From Alphaproteobacteria bacterium 46_93_T64 (GTDB lineage: Bacteria; Pseudomonadota; Alphaproteobacteria; Sneathiellales; Sneathiellaceae), in assembly GCA_002163135.1 (NCBI GenBank), contig MAAN01000035.1, positions 124,001 through 188,000 of the forward strand: a DNA stretch of 64,000 nucleotides. The letters run 5' to 3'. The position numbers and the translations under genes are program-made. Of this stretch, positions 8,285-15,811 are shown piece by piece. Each line of letters opens with the position of its first letter. The stretch's first letter is position 1. The notes below the pieces were generated by a model. It was not told the DNA's origin and searched no databases. It was given only the letters and a program-made list of their open reading frames with translations.

Positions 8285-10173
8285 TGTTTCAACTCCTCGC
8301 GTGTTGTTCCTTCATGCACCCGAACAAAATGTCCCTCCCCAAGATCCATCATCATAGGTCGCGTGCTGTCATTGATCGTAAATGGCGCACGCCAAGCAGA
8401 GGGATCAGATGCTTTTTCGGACACAAGATGACTAAAATCCAGTTTTCGATCGGGACTTGGTTCTGGGACAGCGGCCAACAATCTTTTTGTATAAGGGTGT
8501 ATTGGATCTTTAAACAAAATCTCTTTTGGCGCAGTTTCCACGAGACGTCCTTGGCACATCACAGCAATTCTATCCGCAATATAATCCACAACCGCCAAGT
8601 TATGGGAAATGAACAAATATGTAAGTCCCAGTTCTTTTTGAAGATCTTTTAACAAATTCAGAATTTGCGCCTGAATTGAAACATCTAATGCTGAAACAGG
8701 CTCATCACATATAAGCAGATCAGGCTTTAGGGCCAATGCCCTAGCGATACCTATGCGCTGACGCTGTCCACCAGAGAATGAATGGGGGTATCTTCGCAAA
8801 AAGCGTGCATCAAGACCCACAAGGTTCATCAGCTCCATTACCGTTTCTTCGCGTTCCTTCTGAGTTCCAATCTTATGGATAATCAGTGGCTCAGAAATAA
8901 TATCAAACACGGTCATTCTAGGGTTCAGTGACGAAAACGGATCCTGAAAAATAAATTGAACTTTACTGCGATAATCAAACAGTTCTGAGTTATTGAGGGA
9001 TAAGACATCCAGATCTTTGCCCCGATCATTATAGGTCACTGTCCCGTTAGATGCAGTTACAGCCCGCAAAATCAATTTAGACAACGTCGTTTTGCCGCAA
9101 CCGGATTCCCCCACAAGTCCCAAACATTCTCCGGGCTTTATGAAAAAACTGACCTGATCAACCGCTTTGACATTACCTGCTGGTTTACTCCCGATAATAG
9201 TCGTTTTCCGGGTAGAAAATTCTTTAGTTAAGTCTGTAACCTCAAGAATTGGTTTTTCATCTTTATCATTGAACTGCCGAGGGTTCGCTTGCGCTAAAAA
9301 TCGACTGTCATGATCGCGTATTATTTCGCGAATAGGGGTCAGTCGCTCCCCATCTTTCATATCAAATCTTGGAACCGCTTTTAAAAGTGCTCTCAAATAA
9401 GGATGGCGTGGATCATCAAAGATCTCTTCTAGAGTTCCCTGCTCCATGACCTTACCGTGATACATCACAACAACTTCATCGGCCATACTTGCGACAACAC
9501 CCAAATCATGAGTGATAAGCAAAATCGCCATCTTCAGTTTTTTCTGCAAAGATTGCATCAAGTCGAGGATCTGCGCTTGAATAGTAACATCCAGAGCTGT
9601 TGTCGGCTCATCAGCGATTAAGAGAGCAGGATTGCAGATCATCGCCATGGCGATCATAGCGCGCTGACGCAAGCCACCAGAGAGTTCAAACGGATAAGTG
9701 TCTACAGCAGCTTCTGGGTTAGGAAATCCAACCAGCCGTAGCATTTCCTGGGTAATTTCAAGACCTTCTTTTTTGCTTTTTTTATGATGCAGATGCAACG
9801 CTTCTGAAATTTGGTTACCAATAGTGTGAAGCGGCGATAACGACGTCATGGGTTCTTGGAAGATAATGGTAATTCGGCCGCCTCGAATTTCCCGCATTTC
9901 ACGGCTTTCTGGCTTCAATTTGGCGATATCATAAAAATTACCAGGCTTCTCTGGATCAAAGAACAGGATCTCACCTTTGGTGATATGAGCGGCCTTTGGC
10001 AGGATCGACATAATCGCCTGACTAATAACGGATTTACCAGAGCCGGACTCGCCGACAAGCGCGACTGTCTTACCTTCCGGAACCCGGAAGCTAACCCCTT
10101 CAACCGCCTTTACAACGCCTTCTGAGACCCTGAACTCAATCTTCAGATCACGCACCAACAACACATTGGACAT
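8281..10173 (-). CDS. Fused dual-ATPase of a peptide-type ABC importer (YejF-like)
   Basis: A 630-residue protein with two complete ABC domains in one chain, equivalent to DppD plus DppF. The first domain has Walker A GESGSGKS, signature LSGGLRQ and Walker B LLIADEP. The second has GESGCGKT, FSGGQRQ and LLICDEP. Each domain ends with an oligopeptide-transporter C-terminal extension (HPYLRALL and HPYTKRLL). All catalytic residues are intact. The ATG overlaps the stop of the small membrane protein gene by one base (TAATG), and the stop overlaps the solute-binding protein gene by 4 nt. Confidence 0.92.
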   Translation of the reverse strand: MSNVLLVRDLKIEFRVSEGVVKAVEGVSFRVPEGKTVALVGESGSGKSVISQAIMSILPKAAHITKGEILFFDPEKPGNFYDIAKLKPESREMREIRGGRITIIFQEPMTSLSPLHTIGNQISEALHLHHKKSKKEGLEITQEMLRLVGFPNPEAAVDTYPFELSGGLRQRAMIAMAMICNPALLIADEPTTALDVTIQAQILDLMQSLQKKLKMAILLITHDLGVVASMADEVVVMYHGKVMEQGTLEEIFDDPRHPYLRALLKAVPRFDMKDGERLTPIREIIRDHDSRFLAQANPRQFNDKDEKPILEVTDLTKEFSTRKTTIIGSKPAGNVKAVDQVSFFIKPGECLGLVGESGCGKTTLSKLILRAVTASNGTVTYNDRGKDLDVLSLNNSELFDYRSKVQFIFQDPFSSLNPRMTVFDIISEPLIIHKIGTQKEREETVMELMNLVGLDARFLRRYPHSFSGGQRQRIGIARALALKPDLLICDEPVSALDVSIQAQILNLLKDLQKELGLTYLFISHNLAVVDYIADRIAVMCQGRLVETAPKEILFKDPIHPYTKRLLAAVPEPSPDRKLDFSHLVSEKASDPSAWRAPFTINDSTRPMMMDLGEGHFVRVHEGTTREELKQ

Positions 10174-10700
10174 TAGTTGCTCTTTTCCGAGTTGTTTGCA
10201 TCGGTATGATCATTGAAAGTTGTATCAAGGCCAAGAGCTTGCATATTGCGGACCGTTGCCGGATCCAACGCCAAGCCCTTCTCTCGTGCCTTTTCCGCAC
10301 AAATACTCACCAATTCCCAAAAATCGGAGATGGTAGACTCTACCCTCAATCGATCACCCCTGCTTTTCAGCCTAAGTTGCATCCACCCCATTTCCCCGTC
10401 ACGACGTGTCGAGAAATACGCGAGTTTCAACTCCTCAAGCTCTTCCCATTGTATTAATTTCTCCCTCAGGCCAGTCACTTGTATCGCCCGATCCCCTAGG
10501 ATTATTGACATCCTTTTTCGACCATATGCCCGCACTCCGTAAAACGCGAACAGACACAAGAAACTTCCCAATATATAAACAATGACAGATGATGGGCGGA
10601 ACAACAAGAGGGGAAGAACTGATAAAGTTACTCCCGTTCCTGAACGCCAATACTCTTTGGTGATTTCTTTAGCGGAATATGAGTATGTCTTTACCATCAT
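10173..10700 (-). CDS. Small membrane protein with a PH-like C-terminal region, function unknown
   Basis: A 175-residue protein not recognised as a named family. Two hydrophobic segments (about residues 25-40 and 42-57) precede a basic stretch (GRKRM) and a beta-rich cytoplasmic region that resembles bacterial PH-like domains: alternating strands and a WEELEELKL element. The tail is acidic and Asn-rich. It sits between the deacetylase-like gene (16-nt gap) and the ATPase gene (1-nt overlap), so it is probably co-translated with the importer. The PH-like call is weak. Confidence 0.65.
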   Translation of the reverse strand: MMVKTYSYSAKEITKEYWRSGTGVTLSVLPLLLFRPSSVIVYILGSFLCLFAFYGVRAYGRKRMSIILGDRAIQVTGLREKLIQWEELEELKLAYFSTRRDGEMGWMQLRLKSRGDRLRVESTISDFWELVSICAEKAREKGLALDPATVRNMQALGLDTTFNDHTDANNSEKSN

Positions 10701-10716
10701 TTGTAAATTGCTTCCG

Positions 10717-11499
10717 TTAAGGGAAATCTTTTAAATCGAATTCTTCGATCACAGACAGGGCACCGGGAAGCGTCAGAAAACGCACAGCCTTATGTGAATT
10801 TACAAATGAAAAAAACTTGTAGGTAATCTCCCATAAAGGCTCATCATACATTATGTGGTGGGATAAAAACCCGGTCGGCTCGCGCGTATCAACACGGCCC
10901 AGTCGCCTGTCACACAAATGATCACATGCCATTTTAAGAATGTCAGCTTCTGCCAGCGTACTTCGACCATTTTTCCAATCAACAGGATCGATATGCGTAT
11001 TAACTTCTGCTAGTCCCTGCACTGGGACGGCAGATGCTCTAGGTTTGTATCTTGATATTCCGTGAAACCCCAACTTGGCGATATCTGGCAGTAAAGCCTC
11101 TCCCACCCGGTTCCATGGCGGCACTAGAAAAGGATAAAAATCGCCCTCAAATAGCGTTTCCATCCGAGCCTTTCCAAGCGTCAGTTCCGCCACCATCTCT
11201 GTTATCGATCTAGAAGCTGGAAATTCTGATTTTTTTTCGCCTTCTTTTGCATGGGATGTATGGGTGACCCCATGTTGCACGAGATGGCAACCGTCCAGAT
11301 CATCCGCAATGTGGGGATCTACATTGTCCGGGATCACAGCCAAAGTCAGCGGGATATCCAGCCGATGTCGCATTTCAAGAAGCCTATCAAAAGCATTGGT
11401 TGGCTCGTTCAAATCATCATCACGCCACCAGAAAGTAGCTGTGATACCAGCCTCTTGCCAAAGATCGAGTTCGTCTTTCAAAGCATCCCAAGACGCCAT
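10717..11499 (-). CDS. Polysaccharide-deacetylase-like protein
   Basis: A 260-residue protein with a WWRDDD segment near residue 22 that matches the metal-binding Asp motif of NodB-type deacetylases. HGVTHTSH near residue 75 fits the His motif and LVPPWNR the third motif. There is no signal peptide, so it is probably cytosolic and acts on a nucleotide- or lipid-linked sugar. The ATG at 11499 is chosen because it follows GGAGA and overlaps the upstream stop as TAATG; a GTG at 11517 would add six residues. Its neighbours are glycosyltransferases. Confidence 0.75.
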   Translation of the reverse strand: MASWDALKDELDLWQEAGITATFWWRDDDLNEPTNAFDRLLEMRHRLDIPLTLAVIPDNVDPHIADDLDGCHLVQHGVTHTSHAKEGEKKSEFPASRSITEMVAELTLGKARMETLFEGDFYPFLVPPWNRVGEALLPDIAKLGFHGISRYKPRASAVPVQGLAEVNTHIDPVDWKNGRSTLAEADILKMACDHLCDRRLGRVDTREPTGFLSHHIMYDEPLWEITYKFFSFVNSHKAVRFLTLPGALSVIEEFDLKDFP

Positions 11500-12656
11500 T
11501 ATCTCTCCGCCAACCAAGATTTCAGCATAGTTACAGTTCTGTCTGCCCCGTCCACATCGATGGTAGCAGATGAGGGCGGCCCTGCAAGGGCAGCATTTAC
11601 TTTAACCGCGAGCTCTTTGGCATCCAATCCATCTTCTTCAGCAATTTGTAAAACCCCTTTTTGCGCGAGTAACTCTGCACGTATGGTTTGCTCAGTCTCA
11701 ACACCCCCAGCATAGGGAACAATTACGGCACGGCATTTCGCATGCAGTATTTCCATTACCGTGTTATAGCCGCCCTGACTAATGGACAAGGCGCAGTTCA
11801 TCAGCAAAGTTGTAAAATCTTTTCGGGCACGTTCGACAATGACACCCTTGGGCGCTAACTCCAGTAAGTCCTGATAGATACTATCCTCAACCGTTGCGCC
11901 AACCATCAAACGCCAAGTCAGATGGCTGGCATTTGACTGCGCCCGAGCTAACATTGCGATTTTAAGTAAATCCGTGCCCACGGCACCACCGCCGCTTGAG
12001 ACAATTACTTCATTGCTTCCAGGTGCCAGCCTGTCGCCCTTCACACCTGTCCGGTCGACCACATACCCCGTATACACGATCTTATCCGAGATCCGTTTTG
12101 TATGTGGAAAGGTTTTATCAAGTGAAATCAGTTCCGGATCGCCATGCACAACAACTTTATCGAAGTACTTTTCTACCAGTGCCAACATCTCATCGTTACG
12201 GCCGGGTTTCATTTGCCCCACCAGAATATCACGAACTGAAGATATGATCAGTGGGGGCGTGTCAGAGGCTTTTGCTGCCTCTAACAGCGGCAGTAATTCG
12301 AACCGCATTTGCCGGCGACCAAAAGGAAACAACTCAGTGATCAAAATATCAGGCGCTACATCGTGGTAGATCTGCAGCAGTTTTTCACTGCGCATTTGGC
12401 GCCAACTGTCATCAATATCGTTGCCATTTTCATCTACCAATTGCTTGAAAAACAAATCCGTCGCGCGCGTCGCTGGCAGTTGCTCAATTTTCGCGTCGCC
12501 AAAATCCATATCAATTTTGTGGCCCCCAGAGACAATTGTCACATCAAAACCGCCTCTCGCCAGATTCCGGCACAATGTCGCTGTCCGGCGCAGATGGCCT
12601 ATCCCCAGCAAATGCTGCACATAAAACAATATTCTAGGGGCAGATTTTTGATCCAT
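11499..12656 (-). CDS. Glycosyltransferase of the GT28/MurG-like type
   Basis: A 385-residue protein with an N-terminal GIGHLRR motif typical of the predicted glycosyltransferases of COG4671. A C-terminal GT-B half carries VIVSSGGGAVG and the donor-binding SQGGYNTVMEIL region. There are no membrane segments. The start overlaps the stop of the phosphatase gene by one base, and its own stop overlaps the deacetylase-like start by one base. It probably transfers a nucleotide sugar to an envelope or exopolysaccharide acceptor; donor and acceptor are unknown. Confidence 0.82.
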   Translation of the reverse strand: MDQKSAPRILFYVQHLLGIGHLRRTATLCRNLARGGFDVTIVSGGHKIDMDFGDAKIEQLPATRATDLFFKQLVDENGNDIDDSWRQMRSEKLLQIYHDVAPDILITELFPFGRRQMRFELLPLLEAAKASDTPPLIISSVRDILVGQMKPGRNDEMLALVEKYFDKVVVHGDPELISLDKTFPHTKRISDKIVYTGYVVDRTGVKGDRLAPGSNEVIVSSGGGAVGTDLLKIAMLARAQSNASHLTWRLMVGATVEDSIYQDLLELAPKGVIVERARKDFTTLLMNCALSISQGGYNTVMEILHAKCRAVIVPYAGGVETEQTIRAELLAQKGVLQIAEEDGLDAKELAVKVNAALAGPPSSATIDVDGADRTVTMLKSWLAER

Positions 12657-13237
12657 TACGCCACATCCAGTTCGATATTTACAGCTTCAGCATGGGGCCG
12701 GCCCAACTCGTCAATCATGAAAAGATGTCCCGCATTCCAATTAAAAGGAACAGGAGATTTGTCTGTCATATCCCAGTTATACGCAAGGGATTTAATAGCT
12801 CTAATCACCCCTTTATGTGTCACAGCGATGGTCGGTGTTTTTAGCTCTTGCAGAAAAGGTAGCAATCTATTTTGAACATCCGCAGGGCTCTCGCCTCCTT
12901 CGGGGCACATCTGAAGTCCTTTGGCTTCGTTATCCTTCATGGCGCTCCCATATTGGGCACGAAGCTCACGGATCGTGTATCCCTCCCATTTTCCCCAATC
13001 CATCTCAATCAATCTGTCATCAAGCACCAGATCAGTTGCACCCAAAATTTGAGCAGTTTGCTCAGCGCGTTTAAGGGGGCTCGATCGCCAATGAAAATGA
13101 GAAAACTGTTCAGGAATTTCACAAGTTTCCAGAATTTCCCGGCCTTCGCTACTTAGTGGAATGTCACGGCGTCCTTGCAGTTTTTTTTGGGCGTTCCACT
13201 CGGTTCTTCCGTGGCGGATAAGGAGTAAAGGGATCAC
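12656..13237 (-). CDS. Histidine phosphatase family protein (phosphoglycerate mutase-like)
   Basis: A 193-residue protein beginning at GTG 13237. The phosphohistidine motif RHGRTEWN is at residues 8-15, SSPLKRAEQTA gives the second Arg, the acid/base Glu lies in EMDWGKWEG, and the second His is in VTHKGVIRA. All catalytic positions are present. It lies between two glycosyltransferase genes with a 4-nt overlap upstream and a 1-nt overlap downstream. It may dephosphorylate a sugar phosphate in the glycan pathway rather than act in glycolysis. Confidence 0.82.
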   Translation of the reverse strand: MIPLLLIRHGRTEWNAQKKLQGRRDIPLSSEGREILETCEIPEQFSHFHWRSSPLKRAEQTAQILGATDLVLDDRLIEMDWGKWEGYTIRELRAQYGSAMKDNEAKGLQMCPEGGESPADVQNRLLPFLQELKTPTIAVTHKGVIRAIKSLAYNWDMTDKSPVPFNWNAGHLFMIDELGRPHAEAVNIELDVA

Positions 13238-14334
13238 AATATTACCTTTTCAACATGAGATTTCAGAGCAGAGCTTGTGGCTTTAAGGCTGCGCTCTTCG
13301 CGTACAAAACGTTGACCTTCATCTCCCATTTTCAATCTGAGAGCCGGATCATCAATCAACGTTCGAACATGATCCGCGAATATCTTCATATCCCCCACAG
13401 GAGACAGCAGGCCTGTTCGGCTATCCATCACGACATCAGGAACACCGCGTAGATTGCCGGCGACAACAGGCAACCCTGCGCGCGCGGCCTCCAAAAATGC
13501 CATCCCGAACGCTTCACCATGAGCAGGCCAGACATATATATCAGAGCGCTCGTAAGTTTTAATCAACTCCGCCTCCTCCAACCTACCCAAATAGGTTATC
13601 CGATCCCCAAATCGCGCAAATAACTTTTCAACATCGGCTCTTTTCTCGCCATCCCCCGCGATTAGCAACTGCCAATCCTCTCCCTCCAGATACTCCAGCA
13701 CCTCTGCCAATTGACAGAAAGATTGAAATTTATCGCCGTCCCGCATCATGGCAACAGACAACAAATTTACTTTTGATCTGGAGCCTCTCTCGATAACGCG
13801 TTCAGTTGTTAAGTTTTCAATGAAAGGGGGCAGGTAAACGAGCGTCTCGGAAGATTTCGCCAACGGCTCAAGACACGCACCATCCAGCCGAGTCATATGA
13901 AATATTCGGTCTGCATTCGAGATGGTCGTAGCTGCTGCGCTATATCCGCTAGCCCAAGGTCCGCCGTCTTGTTTTGGCGCATGGCTCGCCTCAGCCACAA
14001 AATAAGGAATATCCAGTGCATCAGATACAATCGGACCTATCCAATCCGGCGCTTTATGATAAAGGTGATATGAAAACCAGAGGGCTGGTCTTTCATCGGG
14101 CCCTGCCCCCTCGTATTTTGCGATGAGCTTTTGAGCTTCTTGATGAGCAGATAAACGCACCTTTTCCTGAAACTCTGCATCTCCGTTTTTGTCAAAGCTC
14201 CTGAAGGAGGAGGCAAGCTCCACCTCGTAACCCGCGTTTGAGAGCGCCTGCATGAATAAGCGTGCCATCCTCCGATCCCCGGAAGGGGTCGGATGATCTG
14301 GCGATTTCATCGGCGCATAGAACGCGATCTTCAT
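13234..14334 (-). CDS. GT4-family glycosyltransferase
   Basis: A 366-residue GT-B protein. The N-terminal PSGDRRMARLF region is the acceptor-side loop typical of GT4. The donor-site helix includes AHGEAFGMAFLEAARAGLP, with the conserved EX7E pattern, followed by a GLLSPVGD segment. No membrane helices are seen. It is coupled by 4-nt overlaps to the upstream GT4 gene and to the downstream histidine phosphatase gene. The sugar donor cannot be deduced. Confidence 0.87.
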   Translation of the reverse strand: MKIAFYAPMKSPDHPTPSGDRRMARLFMQALSNAGYEVELASSFRSFDKNGDAEFQEKVRLSAHQEAQKLIAKYEGAGPDERPALWFSYHLYHKAPDWIGPIVSDALDIPYFVAEASHAPKQDGGPWASGYSAAATTISNADRIFHMTRLDGACLEPLAKSSETLVYLPPFIENLTTERVIERGSRSKVNLLSVAMMRDGDKFQSFCQLAEVLEYLEGEDWQLLIAGDGEKRADVEKLFARFGDRITYLGRLEEAELIKTYERSDIYVWPAHGEAFGMAFLEAARAGLPVVAGNLRGVPDVVMDSRTGLLSPVGDMKIFADHVRTLIDDPALRLKMGDEGQRFVREERSLKATSSALKSHVEKVIL

Positions 14335-15584
14335 CCAACGTTTCCTTTAGGAAGCTTCACGGACAAACGCTCAATCCAGTTTTGGGCGTCAAATTTACGT
14401 CGCAGCTTCTCATCTCCTTTTAACGAAAACTGAGCTCTTTTTTGAGGATCCCTAATTAACTCTTCCAAAGCCACTCCAAGAGCTTCCGGGCTTCGTTCTG
14501 GTACCAATATCCCTGTTTCTCCGCAATCGATCAATTCTGGAATGGCTGAAACCCTTGTTGAGGCAACCGCTGCCCGCTGACTTTGGGCTTCCATCAGGAC
14601 ATTCGGTAATCCATCACGATCGCCATCCTCCGCAATCCGGCTTGCCAGCACAAAAATATCTGCCTCGCGCAAAGCCTCAAGCACCATTTTTTGGGGTTGT
14701 GCGCCTTTCCAATGGATTTTGTCTGAAATCCCGAGATCATCGGCCTGCTTCTTGAGATCCTTCAACAAGGGACCACCGCCGATATGTGTGAAATGCCACG
14801 CCAGATCGACAGGCAGACTAGCCAGCGCCTTCAAAAGATCGTCATAACCCTTTTTCTTAACCGCCCGGCCCACAGACAATATGCAAACTGAATTTTCTAA
14901 ACTCGAGCCATCCGAAGTATGTTTCTTGTCTAACGGGGCGGTAAAACGGGATAAATCAAGTCCGTGATATAAAAGTTCTACCTTGGTCGGCTCTTCTGCC
15001 AGATCCCGCAGATGCGATACATTAAAGGATGTGCAGGTTACAAGCCACGCCACGTCCTGCAGCTTTTCTGCAAGTTCCCAATCCGGGGAAGTATAGATAT
15101 CCTTCGCATGAGCAGAACAGCTCCACGGCAAGCCCGTAATCATTGCAGCATATCGCGCGACTGACGCCGGCGTATGAAGAAAATGTGCATAAATATGCGT
15201 GGTGTCCGCAGGAAGTTCTGCCGCAAGAACCAAGGCCTGTCCAAACCGACGGACACGGTTTCTGGACTTGTCTCTCGAAAAATCACGCATCCATGTTGAG
15301 AATGCAAGATCATACCCCGGCAGATTTCGAACCCGACGCCAAGCTTTTAATACGCGGACGGGTTCATCGTGCAAATACTCGGGTAAATAGGTAACTGGAG
15401 CCTTGATTTCGTCATGGATAGGGTGACGAGACGTATCGGTTGGATGCCGAAGGGAAATCAAATGGAGGCGATGCCCGCGTTTTTCCAGCGCCAACAATTC
15501 TTGCGCAATAAAAGTTTCCGACAACCGCGGATAACCTTTCAAGACAACAGTGATGACTTCCGGCTGGGTATTTTCTTGCGACAT
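14331..15584 (-). CDS. GT4-family glycosyltransferase, colanic-acid-type
   Basis: A 417-residue GT-B enzyme. The N-terminus has GYPRLSETFIAQEL, a hallmark of colanic-acid WcaL/exopolysaccharide GT4 proteins. The donor region contains SVGRAVKKKGYDDLL and SRIAEDGDRDGLPNVLMEAQ. The ATG at 15584 is preferred over the in-frame TTG at 15590. It heads the ten-gene minus-strand run, and its promoter should lie in the 15585-15811 interval shared with the divergent ABC-type gene. Confidence 0.87.
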   Translation of the reverse strand: MSQENTQPEVITVVLKGYPRLSETFIAQELLALEKRGHRLHLISLRHPTDTSRHPIHDEIKAPVTYLPEYLHDEPVRVLKAWRRVRNLPGYDLAFSTWMRDFSRDKSRNRVRRFGQALVLAAELPADTTHIYAHFLHTPASVARYAAMITGLPWSCSAHAKDIYTSPDWELAEKLQDVAWLVTCTSFNVSHLRDLAEEPTKVELLYHGLDLSRFTAPLDKKHTSDGSSLENSVCILSVGRAVKKKGYDDLLKALASLPVDLAWHFTHIGGGPLLKDLKKQADDLGISDKIHWKGAQPQKMVLEALREADIFVLASRIAEDGDRDGLPNVLMEAQSQRAAVASTRVSAIPELIDCGETGILVPERSPEALGVALEELIRDPQKRAQFSLKGDEKLRRKFDAQNWIERLSVKLPKGNVG

Positions 15585-15811
15585 AAACAATTAAACTCGG
15601 CAATTCAAAATTAATTTAGTAAGCGCTCAGGCCGCTAAATTCAACCTGCAATCTTTATAATTTACCTCTCAGGTTTGCCCACCAAACAAGATTTGTATAA
15701 AGCCCTACAAATTTGTTTCTTGCTAGGAGCGCAACAACTATGGGAGAGTATAAAAATAACTATGCGCTAAATATTAAACAAAAATCCTAGAAACAGGGCG
15801 GGCAATACTGC
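15585..15811. other. Divergent intergenic region between glycosyltransferase and ABC-type operons
   Basis: About 227 AT-rich bases with no supportable gene. It must hold the promoters for both divergent operons. A TATAAA-like element occurs near 15749, but no well-spaced -35 box could be paired with it by eye. Confidence 0.45.
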
